Assembly (NCBI RefSeq): GCF_030010625.1
Contig: NZ_JASCXN010000027.1
Location: 1 to 64,000 of the forward strand
DNA length: 64,000 bases
DNA from: Streptomyces sp. CC208A
Lineage (GTDB): Bacteria > Actinomycetota > Actinomycetes > Streptomycetales > Streptomycetaceae
Reading direction: 5' to 3'
The notes under the pieces were generated by a model. It saw only the letters and a list, made by a program, of their open reading frames with translations, was not told the DNA's origin and did no database searches. This document shows, one piece after another, positions 1 to 7,368 of this stretch. The first letter of the stretch is position 1. Every line of letters begins with the position of its first letter. A program made the position numbers and the translations under genes.

Positions 1-353
1 AGGCTCACGACGAGATCGTGCGGACGGACGAGGGCATCAGGCGCACCTCCGGCCGCTCCGGCGGCACCGAGGGTGGTCTCACCACCGGCGAGCTGCTGCG
101 CGTGCGTGCCGCGATGAAGCCGATCGCGACCGTCCCGCGTGCGCTCGCCACCGTCGACGTCGCCACCGGCGAGGCCGCCGCGGCCCACCACCAGCGCTCC
201 GACGTCTGTGCCGTCCCCGCGGCCGGCATCGTCGCCGAGGCCATGGTCGCTCTCGTCCTCGCCGACGCCGTCGTCGAGAAGTTCGGCGGCGACTCGGTCC
301 CCGAGACCCGCCGCAACGTCCAGTCGTACCTCGACCACCTGCACATCCGGTGA
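1..353 (+). CDS. aroC: Chorismate synthase, C-terminal part (5' end outside window)
   Basis: This is the last part of chorismate synthase, which converts EPSP to chorismate with reduced FMN as the final shikimate-pathway step. The frame is open from the first bases. The visible residues include the conserved C-terminal blocks RRTSGRSGGTEGG, MKPIATVPRAL and HHQRSDVCAVPAAGIVAEAM, in which the HQRSD run helps bind FMN and substrate. The stop TGA overlaps the GTG of aroK (GTGA), so the two are probably translationally coupled. Only the N-terminal part is missing, because of the window edge. Confidence 0.95.
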   Translation, partial: AHDEIVRTDEGIRRTSGRSGGTEGGLTTGELLRVRAAMKPIATVPRALATVDVATGEAAAAHHQRSDVCAVPAAGIVAEAMVALVLADAVVEKFGGDSVPETRRNVQSYLDHLHIR

Positions 354-868
354 CCGGCGGCCCCCTGGTCGTCCTCGTCGGCCCGATGGGCTCCGGCAAG
401 TCCACGGTGGGCGCGCTCCTGGCCGCACGGCTCGGCGCGCTCTACCGGGACACCGACGCCGACATCGTCGCCGCCGAGGGCCGCGAGATCTCCGACATCT
501 TCGTCGAGGACGGCGAGGAGCGCTTCCGCGCCCTGGAGAAGGCCGCCGTCGCCAAGGCCCTCGCCGAGCACGAGGGCGTCCTCGCCCTCGGCGGCGGCGC
601 GATCCTCGACGCCGACACCCGCGCCCTGCTGGCCGGCCGGCCCGTCGCGTACCTCTCCATGGACGTCGAGGAGGCCGTACGACGGGTCGGGCTCGGCGCG
701 GCCCGCCCGCTGCTCGCCGTCAACCCGCGCCGCCAGTGGCGCGAGCTGATGGACGCCCGGCGCCACCTGTACGAAGAAGTCGCGCGCGTCGTGGTCGCCA
801 CCGACGCCCGCACCCCCGAAGAGGTCGCCGAGGCGGTCCTCGACGCACTGGAGCTGAAGGACGCATGA
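350..868 (+). CDS. aroK: Shikimate kinase
   Basis: Phosphorylates shikimate to shikimate-3-phosphate with ATP in the cytoplasm. The 172-residue length is normal for the family. The P-loop GPMGSGKST is at residues 11-19, the shikimate-binding DTD at 34-36, the ERFR arginine at about 60, the GGG shikimate loop at 81-83 and the LID arginine in GAARPLL near 119. The GTG start overlaps the aroC stop, and its own stop overlaps the aroB ATG (ATGA). It therefore lies inside a tight aroC-K-B-Q operon. Confidence 0.95.
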   Translation: MTGGPLVVLVGPMGSGKSTVGALLAARLGALYRDTDADIVAAEGREISDIFVEDGEERFRALEKAAVAKALAEHEGVLALGGGAILDADTRALLAGRPVAYLSMDVEEAVRRVGLGAARPLLAVNPRRQWRELMDARRHLYEEVARVVVATDARTPEEVAEAVLDALELKDA

Positions 869-1962
869 CCACGGACCAGGAAGTGACCCGCATCCACGTC
901 GGCGGCAGTGCGGGCACGGAGCCGTACGACGTGCTGGTCGGCCGGCAGCTGCTCGGCGAACTGCCCGCCCTCATCGGGGAGAAGGCGAAGCGGGTCGCCG
1001 TCATCCACCCCGAGGCACTCGCCGAGACCGGCGAGGCGCTCCGCGAGGACCTCGCCGAGCAGGGGTACGAGGCCGTCGCCATCCAGGTGCCGAACGCCGA
1101 GGAGGCGAAGACCGCCGAGGTCGCCGCGTACTGCTGGAAGGCGCTCGGCCAGACCGGCTTCACCCGCACCGACGTCATCGTCGGCGTCGGCGGCGGCGCC
1201 ACCACCGACCTGGCCGGCTTCGTCGCCGCGACCTGGCTGCGGGGTGTCCGCTGGATCGCCGTCCCGACCACCGTCCTCGGCATGGTCGACGCGGCCGTCG
1301 GAGGCAAGACCGGCATCAACACCGCCGAGGGCAAGAACCTCGTCGGCGCCTTCCACCCGCCGGCCGGCGTCCTCTGCGACCTCGCCGCGCTCGAGTCTCT
1401 GCCCGTCCACGACTTCGTCAGCGGTCTCGCCGAGATCATCAAGGCCGGTTTCATCGCCGACCCGGTGATCCTCGACCTGATCGAGGCGGACCCACAGGCG
1501 GCCCGCACGCCCGCAGGACCGCACACCGCCGAGCTGATCGTCCGCTCCATCCAGGTGAAGGCCGACGTCGTCTCCGGCGACCTCAAGGAGTCCGGCCGCC
1601 GCGAGATCCTCAACTACGGGCACACCCTCGCGCACGCCATCGAGAAGAACGAGCGGTACAAGTGGCGCCACGGCGCCGCCGTCTCCGTCGGCATGGTCTT
1701 CGCCGCCGAGCTGGGCCGCCTCGCGGGACGCCTCGACGACGCCACCGCCGACCGGCACCGCGCGGTCCTGGAGTCCGTCGGCCTGCCGCTCACCTACCGC
1801 GGCGACCAGTGGCCCAAGCTCCTGGAGACGATGAAGGTGGACAAGAAGTCCCGCGGCGACCTGCTGCGCTTCATCGTCCTCGACGGGCTCGCCAAGCCCT
1901 CCGTCCTGGAGGGCCCGGACCCGGCCGTCCTCGTCGCCGCGTACGGGGAGATCTCCGCATGA
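865..1962 (+). CDS. aroB: 3-dehydroquinate synthase
   Basis: Converts DAHP to 3-dehydroquinate, using NAD and a divalent metal. The protein has 365 residues. The NAD-binding GVGGGATTDLAGF lies near residues 107-119 and the substrate loop AAVGGKTGIN near 143-152. Metal ligands are readable as Glu190 (GLAEIIKAGF), His253 (NYGHTLAHAIE) and His269 (KWRHGAAVSVGM), and His257 matches the catalytic histidine of the family. A longer upstream reading in the same frame overlaps aroK and is rejected in favour of the ATG that overlaps the aroK stop. Confidence 0.96.
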   Translation: MTTDQEVTRIHVGGSAGTEPYDVLVGRQLLGELPALIGEKAKRVAVIHPEALAETGEALREDLAEQGYEAVAIQVPNAEEAKTAEVAAYCWKALGQTGFTRTDVIVGVGGGATTDLAGFVAATWLRGVRWIAVPTTVLGMVDAAVGGKTGINTAEGKNLVGAFHPPAGVLCDLAALESLPVHDFVSGLAEIIKAGFIADPVILDLIEADPQAARTPAGPHTAELIVRSIQVKADVVSGDLKESGRREILNYGHTLAHAIEKNERYKWRHGAAVSVGMVFAAELGRLAGRLDDATADRHRAVLESVGLPLTYRGDQWPKLLETMKVDKKSRGDLLRFIVLDGLAKPSVLEGPDPAVLVAAYGEISA

Positions 1963-2423
1963 GCGGTACGGGGGAGCCCCGCCGCGTCCTGGTGCTGAAC
2001 GGGCCGAACCTCGGCCGGCTGGGCTCGCGCGAGCCCGACATCTACGGCGCCACCTCCTACCAGGGGCTCGTCGAGTCCTGCCGGACCCTCGGCGCCGAAC
2101 TCGGCTTCGCCGTCGAGGTCCGCGAGACCAACGACGAGGGCGAGATGATCCGCTGGCTGCACGAGGCGGCCGACGGGCGCGTCCCGGTCGTGCTCAACCC
2201 CGGCGCGTTCACGCACTACTCGTACGGGATGCGGGACGCGGCCGCGCAGCGCACCGCCCCGCTGATCGAGGTCCACATCTCGAACCCGTACACCCGCGAG
2301 GAGTTCCGGCACACCTCCGTGGTGGCCGCCGTGGCGACCGGCACCGTCGCCGGCTTCGGCATCGGCTCCTACCGGCTCGCCCTGCGTGCCCTCGCCGAGG
2401 AGCTCGACGACACGAAGGCCTGA
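1959..2423 (+). CDS. aroQ: 3-dehydroquinate dehydratase, type II
   Basis: Dehydrates 3-dehydroquinate to 3-dehydroshikimate. It is 154 residues, the size of the small dodecameric type II enzymes. The active-site loop NGPNLGRLGSREP is at 14-26 (Arg24), followed by Tyr29, the NPGAFTH block at 80-86 and catalytic His106 in EVHISNP. The ATG overlaps the aroB stop (ATGA). A strong GC hairpin about 50 bases after the stop probably ends the shikimate operon. Confidence 0.96.
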   Translation: MSGTGEPRRVLVLNGPNLGRLGSREPDIYGATSYQGLVESCRTLGAELGFAVEVRETNDEGEMIRWLHEAADGRVPVVLNPGAFTHYSYGMRDAAAQRTAPLIEVHISNPYTREEFRHTSVVAAVATGTVAGFGIGSYRLALRALAEELDDTKA

Positions 2424-2473
2424 CACGGAGGCCTGAGGGGTACGGGGGAGCCCGGAGCGGTACGAGGGCCCCT

Positions 2474-2500
2474 GGGCGGCCGCCGGTGCGGCGGCCGCCC
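2474..2500 (+). terminator. Hairpin terminator after aroQ
   Basis: A perfect 12-bp stem (GGGCGGCCGCCG with its complement) closes a three-base loop and is followed by TCTCTTC. It lies about 50 bases after the aroQ stop. The U-run is weak, as is usual in Streptomyces. Confidence 0.6.
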
Positions 2501-2689
2501 TCTCTTCGGGCCCGGCCGGGCCACGGGCCGTGGGGACCGGGCACGTTCGGCGGCACCCACCCGTTCCCCGGACGGGGGGACGGGGAGGTAACGTTTTGGC
2601 ATCCCCGGGCGACCGGAGCGGGGCTGGCGACGGCACCGAACCGGGCGCCCTCACCGACGTACCAGGCCGACGAGACGGAGTGGCACCGG

Positions 2690-3574
2690 ATGCAGCACGC
2701 AGTGGGGGGACCGCTGCCACCGCCCGAGCGGCCGGGCCGGGTGCCCGGCCCCGACCAGGCCGGTGGACACGGCTCCGTACCCCCGCCCCCGCAGGCCGCG
2801 CCCTACCCGACGCCGCCGTCCGGCGCGCCCGGCGGCCGGCTCGGGGTGCACCCCGCCGTACAGCCAGGACCGCCCCCGGCCCCCGGCGGCCCCGGCTGGG
2901 GCGCCGCCCCCGGAGCCGTACCCCCGCACCCTCCCGCCGCCGTGCCCCCGCACGCCACCGGCGCCGTGCCGCTGGCGCCGCCCGTGCCGGTCGTCGAGCA
3001 CGGGCCAGGGACCGGGGCCGCGACCCTCGCCGTCCTGCTCATCGGGCCGGCCGGCGCGGGCAAGACGACGGTCGCCCGGCACTGGGCGCGCCGCCGGCCC
3101 GTCCCCACCGCCCACATCAGCCTCGACGACGTCCGGGAATGGGTGTGCTCCGGCTTCGCCGACCCCCAGTCCGGCTGGAACGAGCACTCCGAGGCGCAGT
3201 ACCGGCTGGCCCGCCGCACCTGCGGCTTCGCCGCCCGCAACTTCCTCGCCAACGGCATCTCCTGCATCCTCGACGACGCCGTCTTCCCCGACCGGCCCGT
3301 CGTCGGGCTCGGCGGCTGGAAGCGGCACGTCGGCCCCGGCCTGCTCCCCGTGGTCCTGCTCCCCGGCCTGGAGGTCGTCCTGGAGCGCAACGCCCAGCGC
3401 TCCGGCAACCGGCGCCTGAGCGACGAGGAGGTCGCCGCGATCCACGGCCGGATGGCCGGCTGGTACGGCTCCGGCCTGCCGATCATCGACAACTCCACGC
3501 TCGACGTGGAGTCCACCGCCCGGCTCCTCGACGAGGCCCTGGCCCGCGCGATAGCCGTCCCGCCCGGCGGCTGA
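2690..3574 (+). CDS. Proline-rich P-loop ATP-binding protein (AAA/kinase-like)
   Basis: The first 105 residues are a low-complexity Pro/Gly/Ala/His linker without a clear fold. A P-loop NTPase domain follows, with Walker A GPAGAGKTT at about 119-127, ISLDDVREW, and SCILDDAVFPDR as a candidate Walker B. The layout resembles zeta-toxin/polynucleotide-kinase-like phosphotransferases that act on small substrates, but the substrate cannot be told. The ATG at 2690 was chosen because ACGGAG lies about 7 bases upstream; upstream in-frame codons run into the aroQ terminator and have no ribosome site. It sits between the aro genes and the pepQ-efp-nusB set. Confidence 0.7.
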   Translation: MQHAVGGPLPPPERPGRVPGPDQAGGHGSVPPPPQAAPYPTPPSGAPGGRLGVHPAVQPGPPPAPGGPGWGAAPGAVPPHPPAAVPPHATGAVPLAPPVPVVEHGPGTGAATLAVLLIGPAGAGKTTVARHWARRRPVPTAHISLDDVREWVCSGFADPQSGWNEHSEAQYRLARRTCGFAARNFLANGISCILDDAVFPDRPVVGLGGWKRHVGPGLLPVVLLPGLEVVLERNAQRSGNRRLSDEEVAAIHGRMAGWYGSGLPIIDNSTLDVESTARLLDEALARAIAVPPGG

Positions 3575-3642
3575 CGGCCCGGCGCTCCCCGGTCGGACGC
3601 GCCGACAGGCCGGGGCGGGGCCCGGCTCGTAGGCTCGGAGAC

Positions 3643-4755
3643 ATGTCACAGGTGTATGCGGACCGCCGGGTCAGGCTGCGCGACCGGTGCGCGGCAGCCG
3701 GCAGCGCGGCGGCCCTGGTCTCCCGTCCTGCCAACGTCCGCTATCTCACCGGCGGCGCCCCGCCCGGCGCCGTCCTGCTCGTCGGCCCCGAGCCCGCCGC
3801 CGACGTGCTGCTCCGGCCCGCCGCCGGCGGGGAGGAGCCGTCCGACGGGCGGCTCGACGAGCTGCTCCGGCAGCAGCGGCTCCCGCTCGGCGGCGGCGAT
3901 CCGGCCGTCGCCGCCGCCGAACTGGCCCGCCGCTCCGGAGCCGACGGGCTCGCCGTGGAGGAGCACCACCTGACGGTGGCCCGCCACCGCAGTCTCGGCG
4001 CCGCCGCCCCCGGCCTCCGCCTCGCCGACCTCTCCTGCGCCGTCGAGCAGCTGAGGGTGGTCAAGGACGAGGACGAGATCGCCTGTCTGCGGATCGCCGC
4101 CGAGATCGCGGACCAGGCCCTCGGTGAGCTCCTGGAGTCGATCCTCGTCGGCCGCACCGAACGCCACCTCGCGCTCGAACTGGAGCGGCGCCTCGTCGAC
4201 CACGGCGCCGACGGGGCCGCCTTCCCCACCTCCGTCGCCACCGGGCCCCACTCCGGACGGCGCGGCCACCGGCCCACCGACCGCCGGGTCGAGGAGGGCG
4301 ACTTCCTCTCCGTCTGCCTGGGCGCCGACTACCGCGGCTACCGGTGCGAGATCGGCCGGACCTTCGTCATCGGCACCGCCCCCGCCGACTGGCAGATCGA
4401 GCTGTACGAACTCGTCTTCGCCGCTCAGCGGGCCGGGCGGGAGTCCCTCGTGCCCGGCGCCGAGTACCGCGACGTGGACCGCGCGGCCCGTCAGATCCTC
4501 GACGGCGCGGGCCACGCGGAGACCGCCGTGCCCCTCACCGGGCACGGTGTGGGGCTCGAAATCGACGAGGACCCGCAGCTGTCCCCCTCGGCCATGGGTA
4601 AACTGGACGCTTGTGTGCCGGTCACCGTCGAACCGGGGGTCCACCTCCCGGGCCGGGGCGGAGTCCGGATCGATGACACGCTCGTCGTGCGCCAGGAGGC
4701 GGACGGCGGACCCGAGCTACTCACCATCACGACCAAGGAGCTGCTCGCGCTGTAG
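3643..4755 (+). CDS. M24-family aminopeptidase P-like protein with altered metal ligands
   Basis: This 370-residue protein has the creatinase N-domain followed by a pita-bread M24 domain, as in Xaa-Pro aminopeptidase and prolidase. The usual metal ligands Asp-Asp-His-Glu-Glu are read here as Cys235 (SVCLGADY), Glu246 (YRCEIGRTF), His311 (TGHGVGLE), Glu340 (TVEPGVH) and Asp354 (GVRIDD). Three of the five are therefore changed, so peptidase activity is uncertain. A TAGGCT -10-like element at 3630 ends 7 bases before the ATG, suggesting a very short leader. Its position before efp matches pepQ in other actinomycetes. Confidence 0.8.
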   Translation: MSQVYADRRVRLRDRCAAAGSAAALVSRPANVRYLTGGAPPGAVLLVGPEPAADVLLRPAAGGEEPSDGRLDELLRQQRLPLGGGDPAVAAAELARRSGADGLAVEEHHLTVARHRSLGAAAPGLRLADLSCAVEQLRVVKDEDEIACLRIAAEIADQALGELLESILVGRTERHLALELERRLVDHGADGAAFPTSVATGPHSGRRGHRPTDRRVEEGDFLSVCLGADYRGYRCEIGRTFVIGTAPADWQIELYELVFAAQRAGRESLVPGAEYRDVDRAARQILDGAGHAETAVPLTGHGVGLEIDEDPQLSPSAMGKLDACVPVTVEPGVHLPGRGGVRIDDTLVVRQEADGGPELLTITTKELLAL

Positions 4756-4804
4756 GGCGCGTACGCCTCCTCGGTCCCACGTCAGTCCAGGAGATTCCGC
4801 AACC

Positions 4805-5371
4805 GTGGCTTCCACGAACGACCTCAAGAACGGCATGGTGCTCAAGCTCGAAGGCGGCCAGCTCTGGTCCGTCGTCGAGTTCCAGCACGTCAAGCCCGGC
4901 AAGGGCCCGGCCTTCGTGCGCACCAAGCTCAAGAACGTGCTGTCCGGCAAGGTCGTCGACAAGACCTTCAACGCCGGCGTGAAGGTGGAGACCGCGAACG
5001 TCGACAAGCGCGACATGCAGTTCTCCTACATGGACGGCGACTACTTCGTCTTCATGGACATGGACACCTACGACCAGCTCCACATCGACCGCAAGGTCGT
5101 CGGCGACGCCGCCAACTTCCTCGTCGAGGGCTTCACCGCGCTCGTCGCGCAGAACGAGGGCCAGGTCCTCTACGTCGAGCTGCCGGCCGCCGTCGAGCTG
5201 ACCATCGCCGAGACCGAGCCGGGCGTCCAGGGCGACCGCTCCACCGGTGGCACCAAGCCCGCCACCCTGGAGACCGGCCACCAGATCCAGGTCCCGCTCT
5301 TCATCACCACCGGTGAGAAGATCAAGGTCGACACCCGTGACAGCAGCTACCTCGGCCGGGTGAACAGCTAA
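4805..5371 (+). CDS. efp: Elongation factor P
   Basis: EF-P binds the ribosome between the P and E sites and relieves stalling at polyproline stretches. The 188 residues cover three beta-barrel domains. Domain I ends in the tip loop KPGKGPA, with the tip lysine at residue 33. The C-terminal signature includes YVELPAAVELTIAETEPGVQGD. The GTG start has CAGGAG ten bases upstream (4789-4794). It is followed after two bases by nusB. The palindromic PGKGP tip is the actinobacterial type, for which EF-P is thought to act without the beta-lysine modification of E. coli. Confidence 0.96.
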   Translation: MASTNDLKNGMVLKLEGGQLWSVVEFQHVKPGKGPAFVRTKLKNVLSGKVVDKTFNAGVKVETANVDKRDMQFSYMDGDYFVFMDMDTYDQLHIDRKVVGDAANFLVEGFTALVAQNEGQVLYVELPAAVELTIAETEPGVQGDRSTGGTKPATLETGHQIQVPLFITTGEKIKVDTRDSSYLGRVNS

Positions 5372-5373
5372 CC

Positions 5374-5811
5374 GTGGCTGCCCGGAGCAAGGCCCGCAGG
5401 CGGGCCTTCCAGATCCTGTTCGAGGCCGACCAGCGCGGTACCTCGGTCCAGGACGTCCTCGCGGACCAGATCCGGCTCCACCGTGCCGACGCGCAGCAGC
5501 CGCCGGTCGGTGACTTCACCATGCAGCTGGTCGAGGGGTACGCCCGGCACGTGGCCCGGATCGACGAGCTCATCGCCACCTACGCGGTGGACTGGGACCT
5601 CGACCGGATGCCGGCCGCCGACCGGAACATCGTGCGCCTCGCCGCGTACGAGCTGATCTGGGAGGACGGCACCCCGGACGCGGTGGCGATCGACGAGGCG
5701 GTGCAGCTCGCCAAGGAGTTCTCCACGGACGACTCCCCGACCTTCGTCAACGGTCTCCTCGGACGCTTCAAGGACCTGAAGCCGCGACTGCGCCGGGACG
5801 CGGACGCCTAG
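5374..5811 (+). CDS. nusB: Transcription antitermination factor NusB
   Basis: NusB is an all-helical RNA-binding protein that joins NusE/S10 on boxA of rRNA leaders to prevent early termination. The 145 residues show the expected N-terminal basic helix (ARSKARRRAFQILFEAD), the core RMPAADRNIVRLAAYEL and the C-terminal AVQLAKEFSTDDSPTFVNGLLG. The GTG start is two bases after the efp stop, so it is in the efp operon. A strong hairpin starts 19 bases after its stop. Confidence 0.95.
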   Translation: MAARSKARRRAFQILFEADQRGTSVQDVLADQIRLHRADAQQPPVGDFTMQLVEGYARHVARIDELIATYAVDWDLDRMPAADRNIVRLAAYELIWEDGTPDAVAIDEAVQLAKEFSTDDSPTFVNGLLGRFKDLKPRLRRDADA

Positions 5812-5829
5812 TCCCGCCACGGCTCGTCG

Positions 5830-5864
5830 AAGGGGCCCGCCGCACCTCGTGCGGCGGGCCCCTT
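5830..5864 (+). terminator. Terminator after nusB
   Basis: A perfect 16-bp stem from AAGGGGCCCGCCGCAC pairs across a three-base loop with its complement. It ends the efp-nusB transcript and faces the bldD terminator next to it. Confidence 0.8.
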
Positions 5865-5890
5865 CGCGTTCACCCGTACGGGTGAAAAAG

Positions 5891-5931
5891 CGCCGGGCCC
5901 GTGGCGTCGGATGACGTCCACGGGCCCGGCG
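5891..5931 (-). terminator. Terminator of bldD
   Basis: CGCCGGGCCCGTGG pairs with CCACGGGCCCGGCG, and an inner CGTC/GACG stem leaves one bulged base. Read on the minus strand the hairpin is followed by CTTTTTC, a proper U-run, so it should terminate bldD transcripts. Confidence 0.8.
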
Positions 5932-5962
5932 GCACGTTTCTGCAGAAGGAGCTCCGAGGAGG

Positions 5963-6463
5963 TCAGTTCTCCTCGTGGGCGACCGCGCGGCGCGCGTCCG
6001 CGTCGAGCACGCCCCAGCTGATCAGCTGCTCGGTCAGGACCGAGGGGGACTGGTCGTAGATGACGGCCAGGGTGCGCAGGTCGTCCTGGCGGATCGACAG
6101 CACCTTGCCGTTGTAGTCGCCGCGCTGCGACTGGATCGTCGCCGCGTAGCGCTGGAGCGGGCCGGCCTTCTCCTGCGGGACGTGGGCCAGGCGCTCCAGG
6201 TCCAGGACCAGCTTCGGCGGGGGCTCGGCGGCGCCGCCGGGGGTCGTACCGGGCAGCAGCTCCTGCACCGGCACACCGTAGAAGTCCGCCAGCTCGGCCA
6301 GACGCTGTACGGTCACGGCGCGGTCGCCGCGCTCGTACGAGCCGACCACGACCGCCTTCCAGCGGCCCTGGGACTTCTCCTCCACCCCGTGGAGGGACAG
6401 GCCCTGCTGGGTGCGGATGGCGCGGAGTTTGGCCCCGAGCTGCTTTGCGTATTCGCTGGACAT
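5963..6463 (-). CDS. bldD: Developmental master repressor BldD (cyclic-di-GMP-responsive)
   Basis: BldD represses sporulation genes during vegetative growth when dimerised by tetrameric cyclic-di-GMP. The 166-residue protein has an N-terminal Xre-type helix-turn-helix (about residues 8-60, including GSYERGDRAVTVQRLAELADFY), a short linker and a C-terminal domain. The cyclic-di-GMP signature RGD-x8-RQDD is intact at residues 114-116 and 125-128, the same numbering as described for the S. venezuelae protein. The gene is divergent from pyrR. A 20-bp palindrome 46 bases before its start is a likely autoregulatory site. Confidence 0.97.
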   Translation of the reverse strand: MSSEYAKQLGAKLRAIRTQQGLSLHGVEEKSQGRWKAVVVGSYERGDRAVTVQRLAELADFYGVPVQELLPGTTPGGAAEPPPKLVLDLERLAHVPQEKAGPLQRYAATIQSQRGDYNGKVLSIRQDDLRTLAVIYDQSPSVLTEQLISWGVLDADARRAVAHEEN

Positions 6464-6509
6464 AACGCTCCCGGACGCTGTGACGACATGCGGCTGCGCC
6501 GCGCGGCTG

Positions 6510-6529
6510 GTAACTCACTGTGAGGTTAC
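6510..6529. promoter_or_regulatory. Palindrome in the bldD-pyrR intergenic region, candidate BldD operator
   Basis: GTAACTCACTGTGAGGTTAC is a near-perfect inverted repeat 46-66 bases upstream of the bldD start. Its centre CACTGTG fits the CnCWGnG core of the published BldD consensus, although the outer positions fit less well. BldD is known to repress its own gene, so autoregulation is the simplest reading. Confidence 0.6.
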
Positions 6530-6647
6530 GCAGCGTTACTCTTTCCCGTCAAGCCGAAAAGGGCCCGCCACCCCCTCCCGGGGGACGTTCCCGCGCGGGC
6601 GCGGAGCGGACGGGGGCCCGCCCCGGGAAAGCCCGTACGAGCCGCCC

Positions 6648-6656
6648 TGCTAGAGT
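6648..6656 (+). promoter_or_regulatory. Extended -10 element of the pyr operon promoter
   Basis: TGC-TAGAGT forms an extended -10 box 66 bases before the pyrR ATG. No good -35 hexamer was seen at the usual spacing. The predicted start near 6663 would give a leader that contains the PyrR-binding hairpin. Confidence 0.5.
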
Positions 6657-6681
6657 GGACCCCGTACATCCGACGTCCTTT

Positions 6682-6716
6682 AAAGACCGTCCCGTGAGGC
6701 GGAGAAGGAGGTCCTT
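6682..6716 (+). promoter_or_regulatory. PyrR-binding RNA hairpin sequestering the pyrR ribosome site
   Basis: Bases 6689-6707 read GUCCCGUGAGGCGGAGAAG in RNA. This matches the consensus PyrR-binding loop of Bacillus attenuators (ARUCCNGNGAGGYUNAGAAG) at nearly every fixed position. AAAGACC (6682-6688) pairs with GGTCCTTT (6709-6716) with one bulge, so the loop is closed by a stem. GAAGGAGG, the pyrR Shine-Dalgarno, lies at 6704-6711, inside the hairpin. The arrangement suggests translational repression by PyrR-UMP, as proposed for mycobacteria, rather than transcription attenuation. Confidence 0.75.
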
Positions 6717-6721
6717 TCTTC

Positions 6722-7282
6722 ATGGACACGCACGCGCATACCGATGAGGCGCGGCCCGTTCTCGAGGCCCCCGACATCGCCCGGGTCCTGACCCGGATCG
6801 CCCACGAGATCGTCGAGCGCGCCAAGGGCGCCGACGACGTGGTCCTCCTCGGCATCCCCACCCGCGGCGTCTACCTCGCCCGCCGGCTCGCCGAGAAGCT
6901 CGAATCGATCACCGGCACCAAGGTCCCGGTCGGTTCCCTCGACATCACCATGTACCGCGACGACCTGCGGATGAAGCCGGCGCGCGCCATCGGCCGCACC
7001 GAGATCCCCGCGGAAGGCGTCGACGGCAGCCTCGTCGTCCTCGTCGACGACGTCCTCTTCTCGGGCCGCACCATCCGCGCCGCCCTCGACGCCCTCGGCG
7101 ACATCGGCCGCCCCCGCGCGGTCCAGCTCGCCGTCCTCGTCGACCGCGGCCACCGCGAGCTCCCGATCCGCGCCGACTACGTCGGCAAGAACCTCCCCAC
7201 GTCGCTGCGGGAGACCGTCAAGGTCCAGCTCGCCGAGGAGGACGGTCGCGACACCGTCCTGCTCGGCGGCAAGTCCGCCTAG
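6722..7282 (+). CDS. pyrR: Bifunctional pyr operon regulator / uracil phosphoribosyltransferase PyrR
   Basis: PyrR binds pyr mRNA when charged with UMP and can also act as a uracil phosphoribosyltransferase. The 186 residues show the type I PRTase fold, with GIPTRGVYLARRLA near 45-58 and the PRPP-binding loop VVLVDDVLFSGRT near 104-116. It is the first gene of the pyrimidine operon. The GAAGGAGG ribosome site ends 10 bases before the ATG and lies inside the PyrR-binding hairpin, giving an autoregulatory loop. Confidence 0.95.
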   Translation: MDTHAHTDEARPVLEAPDIARVLTRIAHEIVERAKGADDVVLLGIPTRGVYLARRLAEKLESITGTKVPVGSLDITMYRDDLRMKPARAIGRTEIPAEGVDGSLVVLVDDVLFSGRTIRAALDALGDIGRPRAVQLAVLVDRGHRELPIRADYVGKNLPTSLRETVKVQLAEEDGRDTVLLGGKSA

Positions 7283-7368
7283 CCGGACCGGCCATCCCCT
7301 GCGGGGACCGGGGCACCGCCCCGCGCCCCCGCATGCCCTCACACCTCCCCACACGGAGAGAAACCCCG

